Positions 1-9,340 are shown, counted from the first letter of the stretch. The stretch is DNA of 64,000 bases from Rheinheimera oceanensis (GCF_018831085.1 NZ_JAGPNM010000002.1:372001-436000), one strand, 5' to 3'. Numbers and translations: made by a program. The notes: generated by a model from the letters alone, not told the origin.

Positions 1-366
1 ATTGCGTTGATAAAACGCCAAAGCAGTATCACGTGCATTTAATCTGATATAATCACAACCCCATTTTACCGCCTGTAACTCCAGCCCAGCCAAAACCCTG
101 CCACCGGCACCTTTACCCTGATACTCCGTAGCAACCGCCATATAACGCACCTGGGCCCCGCCTTGTTCAAGCTGATGCAAACGCCCGATAGCAGCAATAT
201 CACCATCCGGTGTTAATAACATCAGATGATAAGCCTGCTCTTCCAGCCCGTCGCGTTCTGAACCAGGTGGTTGCTGCCAGGGGGCGCGTAATATTTGCCA
301 ACGTAGCTGATAATAACGATGCCATTCGTCTGGGGTGGCGGGCGAGCGTAATTGCCAATGCCGCAT
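1..366 (-). CDS. GNAT N-acetyltransferase, N-terminal part of a FabY/YiiD-like protein (cut by window edge)
   Basis: The first 122 codons of a gene running off the left edge; the start is ATG at 366. The product begins MRHWQLRSPATPDEW and contains RYMAVATEYQGKGAGGRVL, the acetyl-CoA-binding V-x-x-x-x-Q/R-x-G-x-G core of GNAT acetyltransferases. The N-terminus resembles the GNAT half of E. coli YiiD/FabY (pattern YYQLRWQILR...GSERD). The gene order yihY-dtd-yiiD is the same as in E. coli, which supports that assignment. Whether a thioesterase half follows cannot be seen. It is downstream of dtd on the same strand with a 19-base gap, so probably co-transcribed. Confidence 0.75.
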   Translation of the reverse strand, partial: MRHWQLRSPATPDEWHRYYQLRWQILRAPWQQPPGSERDGLEEQAYHLMLLTPDGDIAAIGRLHQLEQGGAQVRYMAVATEYQGKGAGGRVLAGLELQAVKWGCDYIRLNARDTALAFYQRN

Positions 367-385
367 AAGGTACAACTCCGAAAAA

Positions 386-823
386 TTAGCTCTGCAGTAA
401 AAACGTCACCGGACCGTTGTTCACCAAACTAACCTGCATATCGGCAGCAAATTGCCCGGTTGCGGTGTTCAGGCCCAGTGAACGGCAATATGCCACAAAA
501 GTTTCGTAATACTGGTTGGCTTTGTCAGGTATTGCCGCGGGTGTAAAGCTGGGCCTTAAACCCGATTGGGTGTCAGCTGCCAGCGTAAACTGTGACACCA
601 CCAGTAAACTGCCACCAGCCTGCTGCACATTCAGATTCATTTTGCCATTGCTGTCGGAAAACACCCGGTAGTGGCAAACTTTGTGCGCCAGCCTGGTAAT
701 ATCTGCCGGTGTATCTTCAGCTTCAACCCCCAGCAACACTAATAAACCATGCTCAATCTGGCCGATAGTGGCACCATTAACCGTAACAGACGCCTGATTC
801 ACCCGCTGGATTAATGCTTTCAT
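386..823 (-). CDS. dtd: D-aminoacyl-tRNA deacylase
   Basis: A 145-residue cytoplasmic enzyme that hydrolyses D-amino acids wrongly attached to tRNA. I chose the ATG at 823 ([17 protein letters not shown]) because it gives the usual family length; an upstream in-frame extension of 28 residues has no family counterpart. Family motifs visible are the [17 protein letters not shown] region (SQFTL active-site loop) and the C-terminal [13 protein letters not shown] (NxGPVT motif). One base separates its start from the yihY stop, so translation is probably coupled. Confidence 0.95.
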   Translation of the reverse strand: MKALIQRVNQASVTVNGATIGQIEHGLLVLLGVEAEDTPADITRLAHKVCHYRVFSDSNGKMNLNVQQAGGSLLVVSQFTLAADTQSGLRPSFTPAAIPDKANQYYETFVAYCRSLGLNTATGQFAADMQVSLVNNGPVTFLLQS

Positions 824-824
824 T

Positions 825-1724
825 TTACAACTTAACCTCATTTGTGTCGTCAGACGGGTCAATCTGATCCGGATCGTCGGCATCGGCCTGTTCGGTATCT
901 GCAGCAATTTGCTGCAACAAGGCTGTCATTTCAGCCCCCAGCAATACGACTAACCAACACAGGTACACCCATACAAAAACAATCGGTACTAACGCCAGTG
1001 CACCATACAGGGTGTCATAGGCCGGAAAATGCGTAACGTAAACCGCAAAACCACGTTTAGATAATTCAAACAGCAGCATCGCCAGTAGCGCCCCCCAAAA
1101 GGCATGCCGGCTGCGTACTTTAATATTTGGCACCACCAGATACAGCAGAAAAAATGCCAGTAAAGACATCAGATACGGCACTGTGCCCAACAACAGCGTA
1201 GACAGCCCCGGAGTATAATCCTCAGCAAGGCGGGTCAGCCTGATCAGGTAAGATGTTACTGCGATAGATGAGCCAAACAGAATGGGCCCTAATGTCAGGA
1301 TCATCCAGTAAATCGAGAACGAGATAACCGGCCTTGGCCTTCTGGTCACCCGCCAGATTTTGTTCAGCGTTTTATCAATGTTATGAATAAGCAGCAACGC
1401 CACAAACACCAGTACCGCAATACCTATTGCCGTCATGCCACCGGTATTACCGATAAACTGGTTAATGTAGGTTTGAATTTCTTCACCACGCGAAGGAATA
1501 ACATTGGCGTAAACAAAAGCTTCAATGCCCTGGCGAAACTCTGCAAACATCGGAAAAGCACTTAGCATGGAAAACATTACGGCTATCAAAGGCACAACAG
1601 ACAACAGTGAAATGTAAGCCAGATAACCGCCAATCATACCAATTTGATCCTGCTGGCAACGCTGGATATAAAGCTTAACAAAGCGCACAGCAGTTTTCAG
1701 ATAGGATTGCCATTCAGGCAGCAT
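825..1724 (-). CDS. yihY: YihY family inner-membrane protein
   Basis: A 299-residue integral membrane protein of the YihY/virulence factor BrkB family. About six hydrophobic segments are visible, with the family's [15 protein letters not shown] start region and a hydrophilic Asp/Glu-rich tail. The function is unresolved; older records call it RNase BN, which is wrong because that activity belongs to elaC/rbn. The ATG at 1724 follows a GGAGG Shine-Dalgarno. It is first in the yihY-dtd-GNAT operon, as in enterobacteria. Confidence 0.9.
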   Translation of the reverse strand: MLPEWQSYLKTAVRFVKLYIQRCQQDQIGMIGGYLAYISLLSVVPLIAVMFSMLSAFPMFAEFRQGIEAFVYANVIPSRGEEIQTYINQFIGNTGGMTAIGIAVLVFVALLLIHNIDKTLNKIWRVTRRPRPVISFSIYWMILTLGPILFGSSIAVTSYLIRLTRLAEDYTPGLSTLLLGTVPYLMSLLAFFLLYLVVPNIKVRSRHAFWGALLAMLLFELSKRGFAVYVTHFPAYDTLYGALALVPIVFVWVYLCWLVVLLGAEMTALLQQIAADTEQADADDPDQIDPSDDTNEVKL

Positions 1725-1825
1725 AACGCCTCCAAATCACATAAATACTAGCAGAGGATACAAGAAAAGCAGTGGTTCAACCAGCTTGGCAACTAGCTAA
1801 CCCTCTGAGTACTAAAAATAACCCA

Positions 1826-1853
1826 GAAAAAAGGCCAGCTTGATGCTGGCCTT
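1826..1853 (-). terminator. Rho-independent terminator of typA
   Basis: Read on the minus strand, AAGGCCAGC-ATCAA-GCTGGCCTT is a perfect 9-bp stem with a 5-base loop, followed by a T run. It lies 20 bases past the typA stop. Confidence 0.9.
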
Positions 1854-1872
1854 ATACACAGATTGCCCGGTA

Positions 1873-3702
1873 TTAACCGCGGCTGGCGCGTTTACGATCG
1901 TTTTCTGTCAGGTGGCGCTTACGGATACGGATCGATTTAGGTGTAACTTCTACCAGTTCGTCATCATCGATAAATTCCAGCGCCTGTTCCAGCGTGTAGC
2001 GGATTGGCGGCACGAGATTAATCGCTTCATCGGTACCGGACGCCCGTACGTTAGTTAATTGCTTACCTTTTAAGCAGTTAACTGTTAAGTCGTTACTGCG
2101 GCTGTGAATGCCGATAACCTGACCTTCGTATACTTCTTCAGCGTGGCCAATAAACATACGGCCACGTTCCTGCAACGAGAAAATGGCATAACCGGCAGCT
2201 TTACCCATGGCGTTAGAGATCATTACACCGTTGGTGCGCTGGCCGATAGTACCGCCTTTGTGCTCGCCGTAGTGATCAAAGCTATGGTACATCAGGCCGG
2301 TGCCTGAAGTGATGGTCATAAACTCGGTACGGAAACCAATCAACCCCCGGCTTGGCATTAAGAAATCCATGCGGATACGGCCTTTACCATCGGGTTGCAT
2401 ATTGGTCATTTCAGCTTTACGCTCACCCATACGCTCCATAATAGAACCCTGGTTCTGCTCTTCGCAGTCAATGGTCACGTTTTCCATGGGTTCCATCTTC
2501 ACGCCGTCAACCATTTTCATGATAACTTCCGGCCGTGATACCGCTAATTCAAAACCTTCGCGGCGCATATTTTCAATTAATACACCCAGGTGCAATTCAC
2601 CACGGCCGGATACTTTGAATTTATCGCCATCTTCCGTTTCTTCAACCCGCAGCGCAACGTTGTGTTTCAGTTCGTGGTTTAAGCGTTCCAAAATTTGGCG
2701 CGAGGTAACAAATTTACCTTCTTTACCAGCGAATGGCGACGTGTTTACCTGGAAAGTCATGGTAACGGTAGGTTCATCTACCTGCAGCGGCGGTAACGCT
2801 TCTACTTTAGTAGTGGCGCAGATAGTATCAGAAATTTTCAGTTCACCCAGGCCGGTAAAGGCTACGATATCACCGGCGTTGGCTTCAGTAGTTTCTACCC
2901 GCTCTAAACCTAAGTAACCAAACACCTGGCCTACTTTACCGTTGCGCCTGGTGCCATCAGCACCAACAACCGTAACCTGCTGGTTTGGCTTTAAGGTACC
3001 GCGCTTAATACGGCCGATGCCGATAATGCCCAGGTAACTTGAGTAATCCAGCTGTGATACCTGTAGCTGGGTTTCACCATCCAGCTCAACTGCTGGCGGA
3101 GCTACGTGTTTAACAATAGCTTCAAACAAATCGGTAATATCGGTTTTGGGTTCGTTATAATCTAAGGTTGCCCAGCCGTTTAACGCAGAAGCGTAAACAA
3201 TCGGGAAATCCAGTTGCTCATCAGTGGCGCCTAAGTTATCGAACAGATCAAACACCTGATCAATAACCCAATCCGGACGTGCACCCGGACGGTCAATTTT
3301 ATTCACTACAACAATTGGCTTTAAACCGTGTGAAAACGCTTTTTGTGTTACAAAGCGCGTTTGCGGCATAGGGCCGTCAACGGCATCAACCAACAGCAAT
3401 ACTGAGTCTGCCATTGACAGTACGCGCTCAACTTCACCACCGAAGTCGGCGTGACCCGGGGTATCAAGAATATTAATATGATAACCGTTCCAGCGCACCG
3501 AAGTATTTTTTGCCAGGATAGTTATACCGCGCTCAGATTCCTGCGCATTCGAGTCCATTACGCGCTCCTGTAGCTTGGCGCGGGCGTCGAAGGTGCCAGA
3601 CTGCTGTAGCAGTTTGTCAACCAAAGTGGTTTTACCATGGTCAACGTGCGCAATAATGGCAACGTTGCGCAGCTTGTCTAAGTATGTCGCGGTAACGCTC
3701 AT
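1873..3702 (-). CDS. typA: Ribosome-associated GTPase TypA/BipA
   Basis: A 609-residue translational GTPase of the EF-G-like family, acting on the ribosome in assembly and stress or cold adaptation. The G1 loop [10 protein letters not shown], the G2 region [11 protein letters not shown]3 [16 protein letters not shown] and G4 [10 protein letters not shown] are all seen in the first 150 residues, followed by domains II, III and V and the TypA-specific C-terminal domain ending NDRKRASRG. The length is normal. The start ATG at 3702 has an AGAGGA ribosome-binding site. It diverges from glnA, the common arrangement in gammaproteobacteria. Confidence 0.97.
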   Translation of the reverse strand: MSVTATYLDKLRNVAIIAHVDHGKTTLVDKLLQQSGTFDARAKLQERVMDSNAQESERGITILAKNTSVRWNGYHINILDTPGHADFGGEVERVLSMADSVLLLVDAVDGPMPQTRFVTQKAFSHGLKPIVVVNKIDRPGARPDWVIDQVFDLFDNLGATDEQLDFPIVYASALNGWATLDYNEPKTDITDLFEAIVKHVAPPAVELDGETQLQVSQLDYSSYLGIIGIGRIKRGTLKPNQQVTVVGADGTRRNGKVGQVFGYLGLERVETTEANAGDIVAFTGLGELKISDTICATTKVEALPPLQVDEPTVTMTFQVNTSPFAGKEGKFVTSRQILERLNHELKHNVALRVEETEDGDKFKVSGRGELHLGVLIENMRREGFELAVSRPEVIMKMVDGVKMEPMENVTIDCEEQNQGSIMERMGERKAEMTNMQPDGKGRIRMDFLMPSRGLIGFRTEFMTITSGTGLMYHSFDHYGEHKGGTIGQRTNGVMISNAMGKAAGYAIFSLQERGRMFIGHAEEVYEGQVIGIHSRSNDLTVNCLKGKQLTNVRASGTDEAINLVPPIRYTLEQALEFIDDDELVEVTPKSIRIRKRHLTENDRKRASRG

Positions 3703-3879
3703 GTAAATATATCCTCTGTGGCACTAGATGACCGTAATGACCACCAGGCAAAACTAACTGAAACGAAAGGGCGCACATTCTACTCTGTTTTTGCATGGAA
3801 ATAAAAACGGCAACCGCAGTTTAAGCAATTTTTTTTCTCACAGCCCTCAGCAGCATCTAGACTTAAGCCTGCCATAGGC

Positions 3880-3894
3880 GCACCATAAAAATGC
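3880..3894. promoter_or_regulatory. Weaker NtrC-box-like site upstream of glnA
   Basis: GCACCATAAAAATGC keeps the left half (GCACCA) and part of the right half of the NtrC consensus. Its centre is 21 bp (two helical turns) from the perfect box that follows, which suits cooperative binding of NtrC dimers on the same face. The assignment is inferred from sequence and spacing. Confidence 0.5.
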
Positions 3895-3900
3895 AACCAA

Positions 3901-3915
3901 GCACCATAGTGGTGC
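3901..3915. promoter_or_regulatory. NtrC binding site (enhancer) of glnA
   Basis: GCACCATAGTGGTGC is a perfect 6-3-6 palindrome identical in design to the NtrC consensus (GCACCA-N3-TGGTGC). It lies about 98 bp upstream of the start point predicted from the sigma-54 promoter, a normal enhancer distance. The cognate regulator NtrC is encoded 3.3 kb downstream. Confidence 0.88.
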
Positions 3916-3979
3916 AACACTGATATCCAAGGCGCTGCATCAGCTAACAATACAAATATAAATCAAACACTTAAATGTT

Positions 3980-3995
3980 TGGCATATATCTGGCA
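3980..3995 (+). promoter_or_regulatory. Sigma-54 promoter of glnA
   Basis: TGGCATATATCTGGCA has the GG and GC dinucleotides at the exact spacing of -24/-12 promoters (consensus TGGCAC-N5-TTGCA). It is followed by about 10 bases to a predicted start near 4006 and an untranslated leader of about 44 bases. The upstream NtrC boxes make this the equivalent of E. coli glnAp2. Confidence 0.85.
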
Positions 3996-4049
3996 TTTAT
4001 TGGAGCAACACCGCTAAATCAGTTCAAAACAGATTAATTGGAGGAATGC

Positions 4050-5459
4050 ATGTCTGCATCATCTGTACTGAGTTTAATTAAAGAAAATGAAGTGAAGTTT
4101 GTAGATTTACGTTTTACTGACACCAAAGGTAAAGAACAGCACGTGACAGTTCCTGTTAATCAGATCAGCGAAGACTTCTTTGAAGATGGCAAGATGTTCG
4201 ACGGCTCTTCTATTTCTGGCTGGAAAGGTATTAACGACTCAGACATGATCCTGATGCCGGATGCATCTACCGCAGTACTGGACCCGTTTTTTGAAGAAAC
4301 CACACTGAATATTACCTGTGACGTTATCGAGCCGAGCACCATGCAGGGTTACGACCGTGACCCACGTTCTATTGCCAAGCGCGCTGAAGAGTACCTGAAA
4401 TCTACCGGTATTGCCGATACTGTGCTGTTTGGGCCAGAGCCGGAATTCTTTATGTTTGACGACATCCGCTTTGAAACTACGATGTCTGGTTCTTTCTTTA
4501 AAATTAACTCGACTGAAGCGGCATGGAACTCAGGCACCAGCTATGAAGATGGTAACAAAGGCCACCGCCCAAGCGTAAAAGGCGGTTATTTCCCACTGCC
4601 ACCGGTAGATTCAGGCCACGATATCCGCAGTGCCATGTGTATGGTACTGGAAGAGATGGGTCAAACTGTTGAAGCACACCACCACGAAGTTGCTACTGCC
4701 GGCCAGAACGAAATTGCTACCAAGTTCAACAGCCTGACCAAAAAAGCTGATGAAGTGCAGCAACTTAAGTATGTTATTCATAACGTAGCGCACCTGTATG
4801 GTAAAACGGTTACCTTTATGCCAAAACCTTTAGTGGGTGATAACGGTTCAGGCATGCACTGCCACCAATCGCTGGCAAAAGACGGCGTAAACCTGTTTGC
4901 CGGTGATAAGTATGCCGGCCTGTCTGAAACCGCGCTGTACTATATCGGCGGTATTATTAAACATGCTAAAGCCATTAATGCCTTTACCAACCCGTCTACT
5001 AACTCATACAAGCGTTTAGTACCGCACTTTGAAGCACCGGTAATGCTGGCTTATTCTGCGCGTAACCGTTCAGCCTCTATCCGTATCCCACTGGTACCAA
5101 GTGCCAAAGCACGCCGTATTGAATGCCGCTTCCCGGATCCGGCAGCTAACCCATACCTGGCTTTTGTTGCCCAGTTGATGGCTGGTTTAGACGGTATCCA
5201 GAACAAGATCCACCCTGGTGATGCGATGGACAAAGACCTGTACGACTTACCGGCAGAAGAAGCGGCCAATATTCCACAGGTTTCAACCTCTCTGGAAGAA
5301 GCGCTGAACGAGCTGGACAAAAACCGTGCTATTTTCACTAAAGGCGGCGTAATGTCTGATGCAATGATCGATGCCTATATCGACATGAAACGTGCTGAAG
5401 CCCGTAAAGTAGCGGTTGCTGTGCACCCGTTAGAATTTGAACTGTATTACAGTGTTTAA
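4050..5459 (+). CDS. glnA: Glutamine synthetase, type I
   Basis: A 469-residue cytoplasmic enzyme making glutamine from glutamate, ammonia and ATP; dodecameric in this family. The ATG at 4050, just after GGAGGAATGC, gives exactly the E. coli length. Motifs: beta-grasp N-domain, FDGSSISGW, the metal site region [12 protein letters not shown], the [12 protein letters not shown] segment, the ATP-binding [11 protein letters not shown], and [10 protein letters not shown]. The tail segment [10 protein letters not shown] carries the Tyr that GlnE adenylylates in the GSI-beta class. It is transcribed from the sigma-54/NtrC promoter upstream. Confidence 0.98.
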   Translation: MSASSVLSLIKENEVKFVDLRFTDTKGKEQHVTVPVNQISEDFFEDGKMFDGSSISGWKGINDSDMILMPDASTAVLDPFFEETTLNITCDVIEPSTMQGYDRDPRSIAKRAEEYLKSTGIADTVLFGPEPEFFMFDDIRFETTMSGSFFKINSTEAAWNSGTSYEDGNKGHRPSVKGGYFPLPPVDSGHDIRSAMCMVLEEMGQTVEAHHHEVATAGQNEIATKFNSLTKKADEVQQLKYVIHNVAHLYGKTVTFMPKPLVGDNGSGMHCHQSLAKDGVNLFAGDKYAGLSETALYYIGGIIKHAKAINAFTNPSTNSYKRLVPHFEAPVMLAYSARNRSASIRIPLVPSAKARRIECRFPDPAANPYLAFVAQLMAGLDGIQNKIHPGDAMDKDLYDLPAEEAANIPQVSTSLEEALNELDKNRAIFTKGGVMSDAMIDAYIDMKRAEARKVAVAVHPLEFELYYSV

Positions 5460-5473
5460 ATAACAATTTGATT

Positions 5474-5502
5474 AAAAGCTCACTTCGGTGAGCTTTTTTT
5501 TT
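5474..5502 (+). terminator. Rho-independent terminator of glnA
   Basis: AAAAGCTCAC-TTCG-GTGAGCTTTT is a 10-bp stem with a UUCG tetraloop and a run of T, 14 bases after the glnA stop. It separates glnA from the DUF4124-ntrBC transcription unit, although some read-through is common in this locus. Confidence 0.93.
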
Positions 5503-5562
5503 GTAGAAAATTAAAGCGAAGCAAGCTAGAGTAACCCGGTGGAGTAACAACAATAAAATAAC

Positions 5563-6099
5563 ATGGAACCTGCAAAGTATATGAATAAAGTATTGTTTAT
5601 TATAATAATGTTGCTTTGCACAACATCTTTGCCAGCGCAGGAAAACAAAAAAGTATTTGTAACACGCGATGCTAACGGCGTGCTGGTATTTTCTGACAGC
5701 CCGCAACCTGGCGCAGAAGAACTGACGCTGTCGACCCGGGCCAATATTATGGCCGCCACAGATCCCACCCTGCCCGCGCGTAAGGCACCTGCCGCCGAGC
5801 CTTTTAACGTTGAGATTGTACAACCTGAAGAACAAGGCACAGTGCGTGATAATACCGGCTCTGTTTATGTATCCGGCAAAATCAGCCCGATGTTTGAACG
5901 CGGTTTGCGGGTACGCTTGTTGTTAGACGGTAAACCTCAGGGCGAGCCGCAAAGCAATGCGGTATTTATTTTGCGCGATGTTCACCGCGGCGAGCACAAA
6001 TTGCAGATGGAGCTTTTTGATCAAAACGGCAAGCTTATTGCAACAAGTCCTGTAACGACCTTCTATTTACATAGAACATCGGTAATCTCACCAAATTAG
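5563..6099 (+). CDS. DUF4124 domain secreted protein between glnA and ntrB
   Basis: A 178-residue protein of unknown function with an N-terminal signal sequence (hydrophobic VLFIIIMLLCTTSLPA, predicted cleavage before QENKK). The DUF4124 core VFVTRDANGVLVFSDSPQPGA follows, then an Ig-like/beta-rich C-terminal half (SGKISPMFERGLRVRLLLDGK). The ATG at 5563 has GGAG about 18 bases upstream; ATG at 5581 (MNKVLFI) gives a cleaner signal peptide, so the exact start is uncertain. DUF4124 proteins near glnA/ntrBC are common in marine gammaproteobacteria, but no nitrogen-related role is established. Its stop codon lies inside a weak NtrC-like box. Confidence 0.8.
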   Translation: MEPAKYMNKVLFIIIMLLCTTSLPAQENKKVFVTRDANGVLVFSDSPQPGAEELTLSTRANIMAATDPTLPARKAPAAEPFNVEIVQPEEQGTVRDNTGSVYVSGKISPMFERGLRVRLLLDGKPQGEPQSNAVFILRDVHRGEHKLQMELFDQNGKLIATSPVTTFYLHRTSVISPN

Positions 6100-6102
6100 T
6101 GC
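6088..6102. promoter_or_regulatory. Imperfect NtrC box overlapping the end of the DUF4124 gene
   Basis: TCACCAAATTAGTGC matches GCACCA-N3-TGGTGC with two changes. Its centre is 62 bp from the perfect box at 6150, close to six helical turns. The functional assignment is inference only. Confidence 0.35.
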
Positions 6103-6149
6103 GCATGCTATGCAATTCAGCCTGAACTGAATTACACTGCTAAACTGGC

Positions 6150-6164
6150 GCACCAAATTGGTGC
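6150..6164. promoter_or_regulatory. NtrC binding site upstream of ntrB
   Basis: GCACCAAATTGGTGC is a perfect NtrC palindrome ending 13 bases before the ntrB start. A site this close to the gene fits repression of the ntrBC promoter by NtrC, as at E. coli glnLp. That comparison is established for E. coli and inferred here. Confidence 0.85.
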
Positions 6165-6177
6165 ATAAGGTGAAGCA

Positions 6178-7254
6178 GTGACAAATACAGTAATAGCAAC
6201 CGAACAATTACATGCTCATATCAGCGAACAACTGACAACGGCAATAATGCTATTGGACGCAGGCTTGACGATCCGCTACTTCAATACCGCATGTTGTGCA
6301 GTGTTAGGTTTGGGCGAAAAACGTCTTAGCGCGCAATTTTTTCCGGATTTATTCCAGCATTGCGATATAAACGCACACCACTTTGTTGGAGCACTCAACA
6401 GCAAGCAGGGCTTTGGTGTCAGCGACGTGCAGGCGGTATTAGCCGACGGCCGTCATTTGCTGCTGGATATTTCAGTTACTATCTGCGAAAACCCGGCCGA
6501 ACATTTATTGCTGGAAATCCGCCAGGTTGACCAACAACGCAAAATTAGCCTGGAAAGCCTGCAGCAACATCAGCATCTGGCAGCGCGGGAATTAATTCGC
6601 GGCCTGGCCCACGAAATTAAAAATCCGCTGGGTGGTTTGCGCGGTGCCGCGCAGTTGTTGGAAGAATCGTTAAATGATGAGTTAAAAGAATACACCCAAC
6701 TTATTATTGCGCAGGCCGACCGGCTGCGTAACCTGGTAGACAGACTATTAGGGCCTTACCGGCCGGCACAGCGTGTAAGTGCTAACCTGCATCAGATTAT
6801 TGAGCAGGTACGCCAGCTGGCATTAATGGACAATCCGGCATTAGTGCAGTTTAGCCGCGACTACGATCCCAGCATTCCCGATTTTCCGTTTGATCCGGAG
6901 TTAATTGAACAGGCATTGCTGAACATAGTGCGTAATGCCCAGCAAGCTCTGGAGCAAACCGAGCAACCAGCCATTTGCCTGCAAAGCCGCGTATTGCACC
7001 AGCACACTTTACATGGCAAACGCTACAAACTGGTGGCACTGATCCGGGTTATCGATAACGGCCCCGGCATTCCTGCTGATATTAAAGACACTTTATTTTA
7101 CCCGATGGTCAGTGGCAAAGCCGGCGGTACAGGGCTTGGCTTGTCTATTGCCCAAACCCTGATCCACCAGCACGGCGGCTGGATTGATTGCGACAGCTGG
7201 CCCGGCCATACCGAATTTACGTTATACCTGCCAATTGCAGACACTGAGGATTGA
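6178..7254 (+). CDS. glnL: Nitrogen regulation sensor histidine kinase/phosphatase NtrB
   Basis: A 358-residue cytoplasmic two-component kinase that phosphorylates or dephosphorylates NtrC under control of PII. It has an N-terminal PAS domain (about 10-120), the H-box ARELIRGLAHEIKNPLGG with phospho-His 145, and a C-terminal ATPase domain with N-box NIVRNAQQAL, G1 IDNGPGIP and G2 GGTGLGLSIAQ. No transmembrane segment is present. Translation begins at GTG 6178, preceded by AAGGTG. The ntrC start lies 4 bases after its stop, so the two are co-translated. Confidence 0.96.
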   Translation: MTNTVIATEQLHAHISEQLTTAIMLLDAGLTIRYFNTACCAVLGLGEKRLSAQFFPDLFQHCDINAHHFVGALNSKQGFGVSDVQAVLADGRHLLLDISVTICENPAEHLLLEIRQVDQQRKISLESLQQHQHLAARELIRGLAHEIKNPLGGLRGAAQLLEESLNDELKEYTQLIIAQADRLRNLVDRLLGPYRPAQRVSANLHQIIEQVRQLALMDNPALVQFSRDYDPSIPDFPFDPELIEQALLNIVRNAQQALEQTEQPAICLQSRVLHQHTLHGKRYKLVALIRVIDNGPGIPADIKDTLFYPMVSGKAGGTGLGLSIAQTLIHQHGGWIDCDSWPGHTEFTLYLPIADTED

Positions 7255-7258
7255 ACTA

Positions 7259-8668
7259 ATGAGTCATACTGTGTGGATTATTGATGACGACAATTCTATC
7301 CGCTGGGTTCTGGAAAAAGCCCTGGCCCGGGCGGATATTTTATGTGAAAGCTATGCCTCAGCCGATTTGATGCTGCAGCGGCTGGAGTATGACCAGCCTG
7401 CTGTCGTAGTATCAGATATCCGCATGCCTGGCACTGATGGCATGGCGTTGCTTGGCAAGTTGCAGGAACTTGCCCCGGAGCTGCCGGTAATTATTATGAC
7501 TGCGCATTCCGATCTGGACAGCGCAGTTAACGCCTTTAAACGCGGCGCGTTTGAGTATCTGCCAAAACCCTTTGATGTTAATGATGCCGTAGCGCTAATC
7601 AGCCGTGCGCTGGAACATGCCAGTGCACGCCAACCTAAACACAAGGCTGTAGCGCCTGCCCTGTCACCGGAAATTATTGGCGAAGCGCCGGCAATGCAGG
7701 AAGTATTCCGTGCTATTGGCCGGCTGGCGCGCTCCAGTATCAGCGTGTTAATTAATGGCCAGTCTGGTACCGGTAAAGAGCTGGTGGCCCGCGCGCTGCA
7801 CAAGCACAGCCCGCGCTGCGAGCTGCCGTTTATTGCACTGAATATGGCAGCAATACCAAAAGATCTGATTGAGTCAGAGCTGTTTGGCCATGAAAAAGGC
7901 GCCTTTACCGGCGCGAATAATTTGCGTAAAGGCCGCTTCGAGCAAGCCGATGGCGGCACCTTATTTCTCGATGAAATCGGTGATATGCCGCTGGATGTGC
8001 AAACCCGTTTGCTGCGGGTGCTGGCAGATGGCCAGTTTTACCGTGTGGGTGGCCACCAGGCTATTGGTGTAGATGTACGCATTATTGCCGCTACCCACCA
8101 AAACCTGGAGCATCTGGTAGGTGAAGGCAAGTTTCGCGAAGACTTATTCCACCGGCTAAACGTCATCAGAGTGCATTTACCGCAGTTAAAGGAGCGTAAG
8201 CAGGATATCGCCAAACTGGCACAGCATTTTTTATTGCAAGCAGCAAAAGAGCTGAACGTCGAGGCAAAAACCCTGACCAAAGAGGCTGAACAGTTTTTAA
8301 GCCAGCTCGACTGGCCCGGTAACGTACGCCAGTTAGAAAACACCTGCCGCTGGCTAACGGTAATGGCCAGCGGCAAGCATATTGTAGTGGCCGATTTACC
8401 GCCTGAGCTGACATCGCCACAAAAAGCTGTACCGGCAGTGCAAAACGGCCAGGGAGGTAGCTGGCAGGATTTACTGGCAGGCTGGATCAGCCACAAATTA
8501 AATGCCGGCGAAGAAAATATACTGGCTGAAGCCGGGCCGGAGTTTGAGCGTACCGTGTTGCAACAGGCTCTGCAGTTTACCCACGGCCATAAACAGGAAG
8601 CGGCAAAACGGTTGGGCTGGGGCCGCAATACCCTGACCCGTAAACTTAAAGAGCTGGATATAGAATAA
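7259..8668 (+). CDS. glnG: Nitrogen regulator NtrC, sigma-54 activator
   Basis: 469 residues, identical in length to the E. coli protein, starting at ATG 7259. Order: receiver domain (acidic pocket IIDDDNS, phospho-acceptor Asp 53 in VVSDIRMPG), AAA+ domain with Walker A GQSGTGKE, the sigma-54-contacting GAFTGA loop in GHEKGAFTGANN, Walker B GGTLFLDEIGD, and a Fis-type helix-turn-helix at the C-terminus (KQEAAKRLGWGRNTLTRKL). It binds the palindromes found at 3901 and 6150 and opens the sigma-54 promoter of glnA. Confidence 0.97.
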   Translation: MSHTVWIIDDDNSIRWVLEKALARADILCESYASADLMLQRLEYDQPAVVVSDIRMPGTDGMALLGKLQELAPELPVIIMTAHSDLDSAVNAFKRGAFEYLPKPFDVNDAVALISRALEHASARQPKHKAVAPALSPEIIGEAPAMQEVFRAIGRLARSSISVLINGQSGTGKELVARALHKHSPRCELPFIALNMAAIPKDLIESELFGHEKGAFTGANNLRKGRFEQADGGTLFLDEIGDMPLDVQTRLLRVLADGQFYRVGGHQAIGVDVRIIAATHQNLEHLVGEGKFREDLFHRLNVIRVHLPQLKERKQDIAKLAQHFLLQAAKELNVEAKTLTKEAEQFLSQLDWPGNVRQLENTCRWLTVMASGKHIVVADLPPELTSPQKAVPAVQNGQGGSWQDLLAGWISHKLNAGEENILAEAGPEFERTVLQQALQFTHGHKQEAAKRLGWGRNTLTRKLKELDIE

Positions 8669-8673
8669 AAATA

Positions 8674-8699
8674 AGGCCGGGCGTTAAACGCACCGGCCT
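8674..8699. terminator. Hairpin after ntrC, likely terminator
   Basis: AGGCCGG and CCGGCCT enclose an inner GCGT/ACGC stem, giving a long hairpin with one bulged base. The T tract after it is weak (TGTTGTT). It sits between two convergent genes. Confidence 0.65.
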
Positions 8700-8744
8700 G
8701 TTGTTAATTGTAAAAACGCCGACAATGTCAGGCCCTCAGATACT

Positions 8745-9203
8745 TCAGGCATCACTACGTTGCTGCTTTTTTTGCTGCCATTTCTGCCGTTTTTCATTTA
8801 GCTGCTGGCGCTGCTCATCAGTCAGCACCTGTAACACCTGATGCTGTAACTTCATCGCGGCCAGCCGTCTGTCTACTGCTTGTTGCTGCTGCTTTTCTAA
8901 CAGCAGACGTGCAGCGGTTTCATCAAAGGTGTCTGCGGCCAGTAAATCACGCATTTGCTGGCGTTCAGCCTTATCTGGCCGGGCCGTTTTTTGCTCACTA
9001 CGGTGTTGCTGCATTAACTGTTTAATCTGTTCACGCTGGCTATCGGTAAGTTCCAGCCCCGCCAGCATGCGCTTCATCGGAGCATGCTGCATATGACGGC
9101 CGTGTTCATAACCTGCCGCTTTGTGTTCATGGGCAACAGCAATACCTGACAGGCTGCTGGCAGTAAGTAAACCTAAAGCAAAAATCAGTTTTGATACTTT
9201 CAT
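8745..9203 (-). CDS. CpxP/Spy family periplasmic stress chaperone
   Basis: A 152-residue periplasmic protein. The start at ATG 9203 is supported by GAGGAG upstream. The signal peptide MKVSKLIFALGLLTASSLSGIAVA is followed by a His-rich stretch, and then two LTxxQ motifs (LTDSQREQ, LTDEQRQQ) in an all-helical, very Gln/Lys-rich body, the hallmark of Spy/CpxP. In this family CpxP inhibits CpxA and delivers misfolded proteins, and Spy is an ATP-independent chaperone. Its position divergent from cpxRA favours CpxP, but sequence alone does not separate the two. Confidence 0.88.
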   Translation of the reverse strand: MKVSKLIFALGLLTASSLSGIAVAHEHKAAGYEHGRHMQHAPMKRMLAGLELTDSQREQIKQLMQQHRSEQKTARPDKAERQQMRDLLAADTFDETAARLLLEKQQQQAVDRRLAAMKLQHQVLQVLTDEQRQQLNEKRQKWQQKKQQRSDA

Positions 9204-9270
9204 CGGATACACTCCTCTATTAAGACAGCCTAAGCATAAAACAGCCAATGCAAAGCAACGCAAAGGCCGG

Positions 9271-9286
9271 GTAAAGATTCTGTAAA
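9271..9286. promoter_or_regulatory. CpxR box in the cpxP/cpxR divergent region
   Basis: GTAAAGATTCTGTAAA is a direct repeat of GTAAA with an 11-bp period, the CpxR recognition pattern. It lies between the divergent chaperone gene and cpxRA and could autoregulate both. A further lone GTAAA lies at 9313-9317. Confidence 0.75.
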
Positions 9287-9340
9287 GCTGTATTGCAAGG
9301 CGCTGACATTAGGTAAACTCATAGCAAATAAGGAGTGGTT

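Noticed and set aside
825-1724. Naming the YihY protein ribonuclease BN
   Set aside because: The RNase BN activity was later assigned to ElaC; YihY is a membrane protein of unknown function.
2300-2917. Plus-strand frame of 205 codons opposite typA
   Set aside because: Antisense shadow of a certain gene, no start signals, no recognisable product.
5338-5835. Minus-strand frame across the end of glnA and its terminator
   Set aside because: It runs through a strong terminator and two coding regions on the other strand; composition is not protein-like.
9313-9317. A second full CpxR box near the cpxR start
   Set aside because: Only a single GTAAA half-site is present, without a partner at 10-11 bp.
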